Notes: generated from the sequence alone by a model not told the origin. A stretch of DNA of 60,000 bases from Takakia lepidozioides (GCA_030704615.1 CM060733.1:66218001-66278000), one strand, 5' to 3'; counted from the first letter of the stretch, positions 22,378-32,291 are shown. A program made the numbers and translations.

Positions 22378-25300
22378 TTACTGACTTGTGGCATGGGTTT
22401 GTTTGTATTTGATGAACAAACTCTTAGCTTCTTCAAAGAATTCTGGCTCCAAATCAGCTCCTACCTTCACCATCCTCGGTTCCTCTTTAGTTCCCACATT
22501 CACTTCCCTCACCTGCTCATCAGCTGTGATTGTCCAACCAGTCACCACTTCATCCTGTAAACTCACAGTGGTTGGTTCCTCTAGGATTTCCATTTCTCCT
22601 TCTCTTTCTTCATAGAAATGTGATGGGTAACTGCTGGTTTCCTCTTCAATTGGTGTTGCTGACACTACACCACAGCAGATACCCCTTAAACAACTTAGGC
22701 CTTCCAGCCGCATCTCTGCAACCTGCTCCCACTCTGGGTGTGCAGCAAACAGGGTAGCTTCCTGCTCCTCATCCAGTCCTCCTCTCCAGTCATACTCTCT
22801 GACTCCTTGAGGTCTTCTTGTAGCAGGTAATCTACTAGATTTCTTTGTGGTAATTTGTATCTCGTGCATCCCATTATGCACGGTTAGTAACTGAGAATTC
22901 CAGTCATGGAATACCCTGGCCTGTTTCAGCCACGGACGTCCCAATAATAAGGAGTAAGCCTCCATGACTTCATCCATCTTTAACACAGTTACTGTGATCA
23001 TAAAGATCATCTTCTGTATCTGTATCTTAACTCCTCTTATTAATCCCAATGGATGTACACTTCTTTGATCTGCCATTGTTATTGTAAATGGGGCTGGTTT
23101 CATGTTACTTAGACCAAGCTTCTTCCTTAATTGGTCTGTCATGATATTTACTCCGGAGCCTCCATCTATCAGTACATCAGTTAGTTCTGTGCTTCCAATT
23201 CTCAATTGGATTACTGGCATAGAATCATCAAAGTCCATGACTGTTTCTCGCCCCTCCGGCTTCACATTATAACTGGTCACCTTGCTGTTCAGGTCTGTGT
23301 TTCCTGTCTCTTGGGCAATTCGATTGATTGCTTGATACAGCCTGTGTCTACAATAAGGTGCCACAGCCAATAGCTGTCCAATGGTAATCTCTGTTTTGGT
23401 CTGGCATATTACTTCAGCCAAAGTCCCTTCATTACTTTGCATGTCTGCAGCTTCTTTCTTCCTTTCATCCTCACTCACTTCTTCTTCTCCATCAGAATCA
23501 GAGGAATCTGCCACAGGAATATCAGTACTCTTCTGCATTTCCCTTATGGTATCTGCCACTTCCTTGTGCAGTTCCTTCTCATCTCTCCAAGCCTCATCAT
23601 CTTCAGGCATATCACTGCCACCTTCATTATCATCATCTTCCTCAACTACAGGAGGTATTAGTTTGGCTTTGCTTCTTGTTACTATCATTGTACTTACTTC
23701 TGGTACAACACATGGCCTAACCATGTGAGCTGCCACTACTGGGCCCTCATTCACAGGAGCTCTCATCTCATTCTGGTGTCTAATCCAGAATGAACAGGCT
23801 GCCTTGCGATGTCCTGGCTGATTACAATAGTAACATAGTTCTTCACCATTGGGTCCTCGCCCTTGGTCTGCTCTTGGATTATTTCTGTAATCCTGATTCC
23901 CGGGCTGGTAATTCCCCCTTGGATTACCCTGATAGTTGCCTCTGGAATTTCCTTGGTAATTCCCTCTTGAATTACCTCTCCCTTCCATGCCATTGTTATA
24001 ACCACCAGACGTACCATAGTGGTCCTGATCATTGTTTCTTCTTGGCTGGGGCTGCACCTGATGCACCCTTACTTGCCTAGGTTCTCTTGCAACTGTCCTT
24101 CTGTTGTAGTAACAATTCTCAGTAGAATGGTTATCCATTTTACAGATAGTACAGTGTTTCTCGTTCATGTGGCATTCTGTGGTGGTATGGCCTTCATTCT
24201 GGCACTTTGCACACCATACACCCTTCCTCCAATGTGTTACAGCCTCTGTGGCATACTTCTTCAAGATTTCTTCTAATCTTTTCTCATAGTTATCCCTCTT
24301 CAACTTCTCCTTTCTCTTACTCTTCCTTTTTAGTTCGTGCTCTTCTTCTTCATCTGACTCATCCTCAGAGTCCTCATCATCCCTTTTCTCTCTCCTGAGC
24401 ATTCCCAATTGCTCAATTCTGTTTGCAGTTTCAAATGCCTCCTCCACTGTATTATGGGGTAACATATCCACTTTCTTCTGCAGCTCTGGCCTTAGTCCAC
24501 TCACAAACCAAGTCTTCTGTAAACCTGGTGCTGGTACAGCCGCCAACTTTTTCATCATGAATTCCATCTTTTCCATATACTCCTCAACAGTTTCATGCTT
24601 CTTTTGCTTTAATTGTTGTAAACTTCCATACACTTCATCCTCAGTTTTACTTGTCCTGGACCTATTTCGGAATGTTGTATTCAAGCTGACAGGTGCTGGC
24701 ACCCTTGCTGGTGCTGGTCCTTCAGGACCTGTTGTTGTTGTGGTGGATCTTCCACCAAGTGGTGGCCCTTGAGCACTCCCTGCTACTGGCCCCACGATAT
24801 TCACAGTATTCCCAGCTCCAGTTGCACTACTTCCCACACTCCCTGTCCCCCTAGAGCCAGATCCAAGCAGCCCGCCTAATCCCCCTGAGCCGACACCTTC
24901 GTTGGCCTGTGATCCAAGTGCTCCACTTGATCCAGGTCCAACGGGTTGGGATGTCTTGGTTGTAGTCTCAACCTCAGCTGTTGGGTCTACTTCTTCATAC
25001 TCTTCCTCTTCCAATTTCTTCTCTCTATTTTCATCCTCCAAGTTCTGCCCTTGGGTTTCTTCTTCACTCATGTAACTCAACTGCAATGGTGTTGGAGAGT
25101 CTGAACTCTCCGATGGCTCTGCCACATCCTCTCCTCCTTCTTCACCTTCCGCCTTAGAAACTGGAGTTCCTGCTTTTGGTGTTCCATGCCAACTCTTATC
25201 AAAGATTTCTGTCAAATCTTTTATCCAGGGATGTACCTCAGATCTTTTACCTCGTGATTGATCTTCTTCCCGTACCAATTCCCTTAATCTTTCTTGCAAA

Positions 25301-25494
25301 GAAAAAGAAGGAGTGGCATCCAACTCTAGTTCTTCCGGTATGGGTGATGTACTCTCTGATCTTAATGGTGTGAGAGGTCTAGATGATTCCCCTATGTCTA
25401 TTCCTCTCTCCCAAAGATATGGATAATTAGCTTTCAGATAGCTTTCTCTTTTTGCTGAATATCTCTGGCGTCTAGCTTCTCTTTCATCATTCAT
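22378..25494 (-). CDS. R1 Gag-protease polyprotein with internal gag deletion
   Basis: 1,038 open codons. Order: acidic N-terminus, Gly/Ser/Thr-rich linker, remnant of the gag domain (RTSKTEDEVYGSLQQLKQKK, MEKMEFMMKKL), coiled region, three CCHC zinc knuckles (CAKCQNEGHTTTEC, CTICKMDNHSTENC, CYYCNQPGHRKAAC), arginine/glycine-rich repeats (GNSRGNYQGNPRGNYQ), and an aspartic protease with VLIDGGSGVNIM, i.e. DGGS in place of D-T/S-G. Compared with sister R2 (53,199-52,980), about 100 residues of the gag core (PPFPIYAGK to FLTWNGL) are deleted in frame. It ends at about 22,401 (SLFIKYKQ), where R2 continues into RT (KYKDVFAWSYEDLKG). Confidence 0.9.
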   Translation of the reverse strand: MNDEREARRQRYSAKRESYLKANYPYLWERGIDIGESSRPLTPLRSESTSPIPEELELDATPSFSLQERLRELVREEDQSRGKRSEVHPWIKDLTEIFDKSWHGTPKAGTPVSKAEGEEGGEDVAEPSESSDSPTPLQLSYMSEEETQGQNLEDENREKKLEEEEYEEVDPTAEVETTTKTSQPVGPGSSGALGSQANEGVGSGGLGGLLGSGSRGTGSVGSSATGAGNTVNIVGPVAGSAQGPPLGGRSTTTTTGPEGPAPARVPAPVSLNTTFRNRSRTSKTEDEVYGSLQQLKQKKHETVEEYMEKMEFMMKKLAAVPAPGLQKTWFVSGLRPELQKKVDMLPHNTVEEAFETANRIEQLGMLRREKRDDEDSEDESDEEEEHELKRKSKRKEKLKRDNYEKRLEEILKKYATEAVTHWRKGVWCAKCQNEGHTTTECHMNEKHCTICKMDNHSTENCYYNRRTVAREPRQVRVHQVQPQPRRNNDQDHYGTSGGYNNGMEGRGNSRGNYQGNSRGNYQGNPRGNYQPGNQDYRNNPRADQGRGPNGEELCYYCNQPGHRKAACSFWIRHQNEMRAPVNEGPVVAAHMVRPCVVPEVSTMIVTRSKAKLIPPVVEEDDDNEGGSDMPEDDEAWRDEKELHKEVADTIREMQKSTDIPVADSSDSDGEEEVSEDERKKEAADMQSNEGTLAEVICQTKTEITIGQLLAVAPYCRHRLYQAINRIAQETGNTDLNSKVTSYNVKPEGRETVMDFDDSMPVIQLRIGSTELTDVLIDGGSGVNIMTDQLRKKLGLSNMKPAPFTITMADQRSVHPLGLIRGVKIQIQKMIFMITVTVLKMDEVMEAYSLLLGRPWLKQARVFHDWNSQLLTVHNGMHEIQITTKKSSRLPATRRPQGVREYDWRGGLDEEQEATLFAAHPEWEQVAEMRLEGLSCLRGICCGVVSATPIEEETSSYPSHFYEEREGEMEILEEPTTVSLQDEVVTGWTITADEQVREVNVGTKEEPRMVKVGADLEPEFFEEAKSLFIKYKQTHATSQ

Positions 25495-25515
25495 GTCCCA
25501 TGTCTTTCATTTCTT

Positions 25516-26211
25516 TTAATGTGGCAATAACCAAAACTCTCTTATGTAATATCTCTCGTATATGCCTGGGTTTCTTTCAAGCTTCAATGCACCCTTGGCT
25601 ATACTTGAAGTCTCCGTTACCATATAACCATATGGCAAACAAGTCTGGAAAGCTGTTCTTGGTGTGAGTTTGATCCACAAAATATCCTTTGGAATCCAAT
25701 TCTTTACCAGTACAAGCTCTTCATGCATATGAGTATAAACATTCACCTTTCTTTCCTCCCAGCCTTCAAACTCTACTCGCTTAATGGATAGCAATGCTAT
25801 CACATAAACCAGTGTTGGTAACCAACGTGCTCTTCCTCTGAAGGCCACCTGATAAATCTTTATCACTCCTTTCTCTAGACCCCACTCAGGATCAGCATCA
25901 TGCACTCTCTTAAGAATGTTTTCCTTACAACCGTCTGGCAATTCCAAGAACCTCTGAAAGAATCGTTTGGACAATCTTTCCTTCTCAGTTTCACAAGGAA
26001 TTTGATTCACATCAAATTCTTTAATTCTCCAACCACCATGATCCCACCAGATGCCTGTCACATCTGGTTGTTCATGACCCAGTTCCCCAGTATGGTCGCC
26101 AAATGTCGCGCGGCTTTTACTCACCCATCCCTTCGCTATCCGAGGCGGAAACTCCAAGATAGAAGAGTTGGAAATCTCTAAGCACTCAGCCCGCTCAGAA
26201 CAATCAGTCAT
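25516..26211 (-). CDS. R1 ORF0, extra reading frame upstream of gag
   Basis: 231 codons on the same strand as gag, ending 21 bp before the gag start. It begins with an ATG inside the LTR (26,211) and runs through the primer-binding site; no ATG in frame lies soon after the PBS, so the LTR start is the likely one. Recognisable blocks shared with R2 and, more distantly, R3: GVIKIYQVAFRGRARWLPTL and VYVIALLSIKRVEFE. No known domain. Conservation in three elements argues it is a real protein. Role unknown. Confidence 0.7.
   Translation of the reverse strand: MTDCSERAECLEISNSSILEFPPRIAKGWVSKSRATFGDHTGELGHEQPDVTGIWWDHGGWRIKEFDVNQIPCETEKERLSKRFFQRFLELPDGCKENILKRVHDADPEWGLEKGVIKIYQVAFRGRARWLPTLVYVIALLSIKRVEFEGWEERKVNVYTHMHEELVLVKNWIPKDILWIKLTPRTAFQTCLPYGYMVTETSSIAKGALKLERNPGIYERYYIREFWLLPH
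26084..26101 (-). promoter_or_regulatory. R1 primer-binding site
   Basis: TGGCGACCATACTGGGGA on the minus strand starts 2 nt inside the 5' LTR end (...GACA-TT-TGGCGACC). The identical 18-mer occupies the same place in R2 and R3. The priming tRNA is not identified from memory. Confidence 0.8.
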
Positions 26212-27075
26212 GACCTACAGCTAGTGTATCATGGGGGAGTTTCCTATTTGTTTTCCTTCCCGCATTCATGTTAGCTAGTTACCTTATTGTTGGTAATTAA
26301 GTATCAGTTTGCTTCAGCAGTTTATCGGATTGTATCAACTCATCCATTCATTCCACAGCTTCACTCAGATCTCTCTACACAGTGTGAGTATGAAGTATGT
26401 ATCACATTAATATTTATCAAGTATCAGGCTGAAGCCATGGTATCTCTATTCTGCTCTACATTACAACTCTACTTCTTGCATTCAGCAAGTATCAACAGAT
26501 CGTTCTCCTCCTACTCCGTGCTCTCCCTCTTTCTGCTCAGAGATGCGCTCTCCGCTTCATTTCCTAGTCCTGATCCCCCCCCCCCCCAAGGTGTCCGAAG
26601 GCCTCCCCCAAGAAGTGCTCCAAGAATCCATCCTTTTCCTGTCCTTGCTCCTCCCTTTATCTTCCTACCCGTTGTTCTAACCGTTTCCCTCACTAACCGT
26701 CATCCGTGAACTAACATGTTCCATTCGCAGGTGTTGTTCCCCACAGTCGTTCCCTGTCCTGCTATCCGTTCCCTATGGTCGTGACAGCTGTGTCAAGCTG
26801 TGACTGGTTGTGTGAAACTGTGACCGGCTGTGACCGACTGTGTCTGGCTGTGACTGGCTGTGCGACTGTGTTGGGCTGTGTCGGGCTGTGACGGGCTGTG
26901 ACTGGCTGTGTGGCTATGTCGGCTGTGCGAAGCTGTGACGGGCTGTGTAACCCCCCCCCCCCCTAAAGTGCGCTGCTGTCACCCCTAAGGCTCCTGTTGG
27001 TCTCAGTCTATGCAAAAATTAAGGGTACCCCACAGATCCCATAAAAGTGTCTAAGTCCCAGACAGTCCTCTAACA
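26104..27075 (-). repeat. R1 5' LTR
   Basis: About 972 bp, homologous to 10,974-11,911, with the same CTGTGA minisatellite (26,775-26,945) and C runs. Its plus-strand right end CAGTCCTCTAACA at 27,075 is followed at once by CACTA sequence. Confidence 0.9.
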
Positions 27076-27085
27076 TGGAGTCTCA

Positions 27086-27691
27086 TCTATTTTCCAGCAC
27101 CAGCCCATTACCAACAATTCAGGCAATGACATGGAGGAACCTACAAGATATGTGGGTCTTATAAGGGAGATTTTGCAAATTGACTATGGCCAAACACAAC
27201 CTATAGTGTTTTTGTGTTCGTGGGTACGGGCGAGTCGCGTGGGTCGTCAACCTATGTCAATGAAGCAGGATGATGCTGGCTTCACACTTGTCAATTTTAA
27301 CCGTATGCTTCCACCTTCTGAGCAACCTTTTGTGTTTCCTGGCCAGGTTGATCAAGTGTTTTTTTCTGATTGTGTGAAGGAGCCGGGGTGGAAAGTCGTC
27401 CTGGAGAAGAGCCCCCGAGCACGTAGAGTGGTCTGCGACATATCAATTGATAATGATGATGTGGCGGAAGTGGAAGGATTGTTAGTCCCACAAAGACTAG
27501 AGGAGACTGTGGTTACTGATGGCCCAACATGCAGCCGAGCGGTACCGGTTACTCCAGAGCAGGTGGCCTCCTTGTACCTCCGAGCACCCCGTATATGTGG
27601 TGATGATGTTCAGCCAACCCTTGGAGAAGATGAAGTCTGTGATGAAGACAGTGATAGTGACCCAGACATAGATGAGGATGATGAAGATTAG
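27086..27691 (+). CDS. CACTA transposase C-terminus with DUF4216
   Basis: An intact last exon. A plausible acceptor TTTTCCAG lies at 27,088-27,097, then NNSGNDMEEPTRYVGLIREI, IDYGQTQPIVFLCSWV, DDAGFTLVNFNRM, SEQPFVFPGQVDQVFF and EPGWKVVLEKSPRARRV, which is the full DUF4216 pattern. The tail is acidic (CDEDSDSDPDIDEDDED) and ends at TAG. This is the missing 3' part of the TNP2 gene at 8.7-10.5 kb on the same strand; R1 sits between, just upstream of the acceptor, i.e. probably within an intron. Confidence 0.85.
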   Translation, partial: SIFQHQPITNNSGNDMEEPTRYVGLIREILQIDYGQTQPIVFLCSWVRASRVGRQPMSMKQDDAGFTLVNFNRMLPPSEQPFVFPGQVDQVFFSDCVKEPGWKVVLEKSPRARRVVCDISIDNDDVAEVEGLLVPQRLEETVVTDGPTCSRAVPVTPEQVASLYLRAPRICGDDVQPTLGEDEVCDEDSDSDPDIDEDDED

Positions 27692-27839
27692 ATATGCGCG
27701 ATTTGTGCACTCCAGTTATAGACCATGCATGATAGTTTAAGGTGGTAACACTCCCTTTGCATTCCCATTAAGATATCATGCTTGGACACTGGATTTTATG
27801 ATCAATTATGGAGTGCTTTCCTTTCAGCACCCTTTATTC

Positions 27840-28500
27840 ATTTGTTGTTGCAATTGGTTTTGGACCAACCCGTGCTGGTACCATTGCCATGGGTTCTGCC
27901 TGCAATGTTTTCTTGCCATGGATTCGGCACATGCCACGAAAGGCCATCCAGACCATCCTCTGGAAATGCTCCAATGTTGTTTCAAACATCTCCACATTGC
28001 AATGGATACAACACTGACATTAGATGAGTGAAAATGAGACTAGACCTCCAGCCAGCCGGCTTTCCCACATCAAATTGAAGGGGATCTGTAGATTATAGAT
28101 AACGGCTGTTGCCTTCTTAATGTCTTTTCCAATGACCTCTGCAATGAACTGGGGTATAAGATCCTTCAAATCACAAGTTTGAGCATCACGCACAAGCCAC
28201 TTACGGGGATAGAGTTTCCAATGCGAACCATTGGTCTTTTATTGATAGCATTGTTGTAAAATACATGGACCAACATGGTCAATTTCGGGAATGACATATA
28301 GTACGCTTTCATGTACTATGTAAGCATGCAACTATGTACCAGTGACGTGGCTTATTCGCCACTTAACCTGTTTGCCCATTCAGCCAGCTCCACATTGTCA
28401 TGGATTTTGCATGCTGGATTGTGAGGCCATCCACACCGTCCTCTGGAAATGCTATCATGGGGTTTCAGCTATGTCCACATTTCCCTGGATTATGCCTGCA
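27840..28500. repeat. ~110-bp imperfect direct repeat
   Basis: CCATTGCCATGGGTTCTGCC...GAC/CCATCCTCTGGAAATGCT near 27,885-28,015 recurs as CCACATTGTCATGGATTTTGC...CCGTCCTCTGGAAATGCT near 28,388-28,490. Noncoding or decayed. Confidence 0.5.
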
Positions 28501-29480
28501 CGAAGCAAGGCCAACTGCATTCAGCACCCTCCACTTTATTATAGTATTGCAGCAACATTCAAAGCACTTCAATTTGTATCCAGCGAAAACATCTAGGCTG
28601 GAAAAAGACATTGTTGCAGCAGAACTTAGGAAAGTACTTCTCCCCTTCCACTACACACGTGAAATGAAAGAAGCCAACCAACAGCATACCAGCCAAGAAA
28701 ATATGAAACCAGCCAAGAAAAGAGCCAATATATGCAGTGAAGGTCGACACTAAATGAAACTTATCCAACACTTACATTAGAGGAGGGAAGCTAAGTCTTA
28801 CCTCCATAAGCTTGCCCACATCAAATTTGGGAGCTTTCAGAATTTCTCCTTTCCGGTTGAATGAACTTGGCTACAAGATCCTTCAAATCGCAAGTTTGAG
28901 CTTCCAATGCGAACCAAGAGTCTTATATTGATAGCATTGTTGTAAAACACATGGACCAACAATGACAGTCTCTGGAATGACATATAGTACAGTAATGACA
29001 TATAGTACAACATGCCGCTTCCAGTTGACCATCTACCCATGTAGGTTTCTTGTACTTATTCTTCCACAGGGAATCATAGGTAATGTGGAGCTTGAAATCC
29101 AGCCCTCTTGGATGAATGTGGACCCACACTCTATCCCTGCTCCTTCACCTATCCATGCCTCTGACAGCCTACAATTCTACCAGCAAACACCCCAACCATA
29201 CTGGTGTGGAGTTCTTCCCCAAAACACCCCAACCCTACTTATCACAATCTGAAATGCATCTGCTTCTCTCTGTAGTCCAACAGGCATTCGCCTTTTTGTC
29301 TCCATTGTCCCACCATTGGGGTCGGAAAGTGTTCACCCCAAAGCTTCTCCTCACCTCTATTATATGTTTTTGGATACTTCCCTGCTGCCACACTGGCAGT
29401 AACTTGCCAAAGTCACTCCAAACCACCACAGATGTACCCAACGACCTAACTTACAGAATTCAATATGCATCTTGCGGCCG
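28030..29480 (-). pseudogene. OSB-like gene remnant, copy 1, internally duplicated
   Basis: On the minus strand near 29,320-29,240 a frame reads FRPQWWDNGDKKANACW, and near 29,125-29,000 WVHIHPRGLDFKLHI and WVDGQLEAA. The paired WWDN..KK and PxxPDFK words recall the PDF motif of plant OSB proteins, which bind single-stranded organellar DNA. Downstream, SWFALEAQTCDLKDLVAKF (28,920-28,860) has a second version, AQTCDLKDLIPQFIAEV (about 28,180-28,120), so about 690 bp were duplicated. Homologous to 48,472-49,300. Stops and shifts are present. Confidence 0.45.
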
Positions 29481-29608
29481 AGTCTGATGAGAGGGCAACA
29501 CAGGCTGAAATAGGTTGAAGAAGAAGGTTCCCTACCACATTGTCCTTGACCTGTCCTGACCCATGGAGGATTTGACCGATCTGACATGGCATTACTATAC
29601 TTCGAATT

Positions 29609-30395
29609 TGAAATGCAGCGCCGCATTTCCATATTCGACCTTGAACTGTCCAAGCATGTCTAGTCGCTAATGCTTGTCCATGTCCATACTTGAAATGCGC
29701 CACCGCATTTCCATGTCCGTCATCGAAATTTCGTACCGGACAATGAAATGCGGCACAACATTTCCGGAGAGCACAATGGAATGCGGTGCCGCATTTCCGT
29801 CCATCAAGACGGAATGCCCACACGGGTCTGGAATTGGACAAACAACGATGTCTGTTTTGGAAATGCGGCGCCGCATTTCCCATGTTGGGCAATTGAAAGT
29901 TTTTATAGGACGATGGAATACGGTGCCGCATTTCCGTCAAAGGGTCTGGAATTGGGCAAACAACGATGTCCGTTTTGGAAATGCGGCGCCGCATTTCCAT
30001 GTACGTCATCGAAATTTCTTATTGGACAATGGAATGCGGTGCCGCATTCCCGTCTAGCATCATGGAATTGGGAGCCCAAGAACGTCGATGGGTCTGCAGT
30101 TGGAAAAATGTCCATCTCCAAAAGGTAAATGCGGCACCGCATTTCCATGTTCGACCTCCGCATTTCGATTTACATCCATGGAAGGAGCTGGCAATCGGCA
30201 AAACTGTCGTGTCGGAAACGGAAATGCGGCACCGCATTTCCGTTTGTCCAAACAGTTTCTGATGTCCAAACCATGAAACGGAAAATTGTTCTTGCGCCGG
30301 TTTTGGAAATGCGGTGTCGCATTTCCAAACGAGGTTTTTGCAATTCCCACATTTCCGTTCAGACATTGAAATGCGGTGCCGCATTTCAGATTTTG
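29609..30395. repeat. T1 palindrome array 1 (~12 copies)
   Basis: Copies of (G)AAATGCGG(C/T)(G/A)CCGCATTTC lie near 29,610, 29,692, 29,746, 29,779, 29,861, 29,913, 29,979, 30,032, 30,130, 30,221, 30,305 and 30,369, spaced 35-100 bp apart. Perfect versions are at about 29,861 and 29,979. Spacers also share words (ATGTCCGT, GTCTGGAATTGG). It lies downstream of the minus-strand gene's acidic last exon. Confidence 0.9.
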
Positions 30396-30705
30396 GGAGC
30401 GACCAGGTTTGGACAATGTTGTCGTTGAGTGGCAAATGGGAGAGGGGACATGAAGGACGGGGAGAATTTCCTTTATATACTTTGGAGTAGAATTTAAATG
30501 TACAGAGAGTTCATTAAAATTCTATTAATCTTGAAAATCATCACTATCGTCGTCCTGTCCTTGACTGTCCTGCTCCGCCTCCACCCCGTCGTTGCCTTTC
30601 TCATCTCTAGCGGACTGCTCGTTGGCCAGGCTTTCGAAAATCCCATCTTGACCTTGCGGAACCGACCATCTCACCTCCGTTGGCTCGTCGTCCTCCCTGT
30701 CTGCA

Positions 30706-32291
30706 GACAGGTATGCATAATCTTGTTGTATGCTATTCTACAAACTCTCGTTATGCTTTCATTCGCAACATCTGAAGGGCCATGTCATAATGTGTGGATG
30801 GCATTGTAACAGGTGCCTCAATGTGGGCTGGGCGGTTTTCCGACCGGCACCTCTTTGCCTACGAGGAGGACACATCCGTCTGGGGATCCCATCTGGAAAG
30901 GCTGCAACGGAATGTGAAGGCTCCCATCGAATCCAAGGACTCCTCGGATTCGTCGGAGTCGGAGGAAGAGACAGTGGACATTGATGCCGAGGAGAACCCG
31001 CAATACGAGTAAGTGCAAACATTGTAAGTTTGCAAAGCCTTCTGGGTGATTTTTTGTCAAACGCATTTCCGGACCGTGGTTCTCATTGGTCTCGTTGGTG
31101 ATTGTTATTTGCAGGATTCCAGGATGCATATTGCTTTGTGAAGGAGAACTCCACCTTTGCTTTCCGGAAAGAGGGATTGTTGGTTGACCCGAACTGCGAC
31201 CCCATCAATTACGACGTCCTGTTCAACAACGTTCCCACGGAACTTCTCCCTCATAGCCTCACTTCAACTGAACCCCTGCGGTATTCACGCATTCGGAGCC
31301 CTGCCTTCATTCAGACAATTATGGAGACATGCATTGACGTGGAGGGCACAATGCTCGACCTCATTTGTGGGACAGGTATGCATAATCTTGTTGTATGCTA
31401 TTCTGCAAACTCTCGTTATGCTTTCATTCGCAACATCTGAAGGGCCATGTCATAATGTGTGGATGGCATTGTAACAAGTGCCTCAATGTGGGCTGGGCGG
31501 TTTTCCGACCGGCACCTCTTTGCCTACGAGGAGGACACATCCGTCTAGGGATCCCATCTGGAAGGGCTGCAACGGAATGTGAAGGCTCCCATCGAAGCCA
31601 AGGACTCCTCGGATTCGTCGGAGTCGGAGGAAGAGACAGCTGAATCACATATGAACTTTCGCACCCGTCTACCTGTCTCAGCTGTTGCCAACTCTTTCCT
31701 AATTCTTCTGTCCTCCCTAGCCCTCTCCAAAATCTGCTCTACTTTACTGGGATTCTCACATCGTCTAATCGCTGTATTTGCGAGTTTAGCTGCATAACTA
31801 GGAAGGGAGTAGTCCTTCACCGGGCTCGTCATGAAGTCGGCCCTCGCAAAGAACGGGACATTCTTCTTGGCAGGAAGTGTAGGCCCTACATGTTTCAACC
31901 CAGATCCTGGAATCCTGCAAATAACAATCACCAACGAGACCAATGAGAACCACAGTCCGGAAATGCGTTTGACAAAAAATCACCCAGAAGGCTTTGCAAA
32001 CTTACAATGTTTGCACTCACTCGTATTGCGGGTTCTCCTCGGCATCAAATGAGGTCGAGCACTGTGCCCTCCATGTTAGTGCATGTCTCCATAATTGTCT
32101 GAATGAAGGCAGGGCTCCGAGTGCGTGAATACCGCAGGGGTTCAGTTGAAGTGAGGCTATGAGGGAGAAGTTACGTGGGAACGTTGTTGAACAGGACGTC
32201 GTAATTGATGGGGTCGCAGTTCGGGTCAACCAACAATCCCTCCTTCCGGAAAGCAAAGGTGGAGTTCTCCTTCACAAAGCAATATGCATCG
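30706..32291. pseudogene. Scrambled motif-I exons of the T1 methyltransferase gene
   Basis: Exon 'DAYCFVKENSTFAFRKEG ... TMLDLICGTG' is present on the plus strand (31,125-31,375) and, truncated before the GTG, on the minus strand (32,291-32,050). The following intron plus exon (ASMWAGRFSDRHLFAYEE...) exists twice on the plus strand as a 269-bp direct repeat (30,706-30,974 and 31,371-31,639). The exon end DAEENPQYE plus the next intron is on the plus strand (30,983-31,126) and again on the minus strand (32,046-31,906). Copies differ by scattered substitutions, so this is old DNA and not an assembly echo. LDLICGTG followed by a strand-helix fits methyltransferase motif I (FxGxG). One copy has TGG changed to TAG (31,544-31,546). 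Confidence 0.75.

Larger units (their letters stand above)
18850..22401. mobile_element. CACTA fragment with divergent TNP2 and TNPA-like genes, embedded in R1 pol
   Basis: The segment replaces the R1 RT N-terminus. It contains the N-terminus of a TNP2-type gene on the minus strand and a TNPA/Transposase_24-like gene on the plus strand, sharing an intergenic region around 19,870-20,020. Both genes are cut by the R1 junctions (18,850; about 22,401). No CACTA terminal inverted repeats are visible at the junctions. Confidence 0.7.
10974..27075 (-). mobile_element. Ty3-type LTR retrotransposon R1, nested in a CACTA element
   Basis: The element reads on the minus strand: 5' LTR (27,075-26,104), primer-binding site, ORF0, gag-protease, [gap filled by CACTA DNA 22,401-18,850], RT-RNase H-integrase, a long extra coding region, polypurine tract, 3' LTR (11,911-10,974). 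LTRs start TGTTAGAGG and end GACA in element orientation and are clearly homologous with many indels, so the copy is old. Flanking five bases (GTGGG left, TGGAG right) do not form a clean target-site duplication. It lies inside a CACTA transposase gene, whose DUF4218 part is to the left and DUF4216 part to the right. It cannot be autonomous: the gag core and the RT N-terminus are missing and frameshifts occur. Confidence 0.9.

Noticed and set aside
29446-30435. Several 90-190 codon frames across palindrome array 1
   Set aside because: Their content is just translated palindrome (for example repeated KCGTAF/NAAPHF), present on both strands alike.
30498-30809. Plus-strand hydrophobic 103-codon frame
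   Set aside because: Its first part is antisense to the acidic C-terminal exon of the methyltransferase gene and the rest is the duplicated intron.
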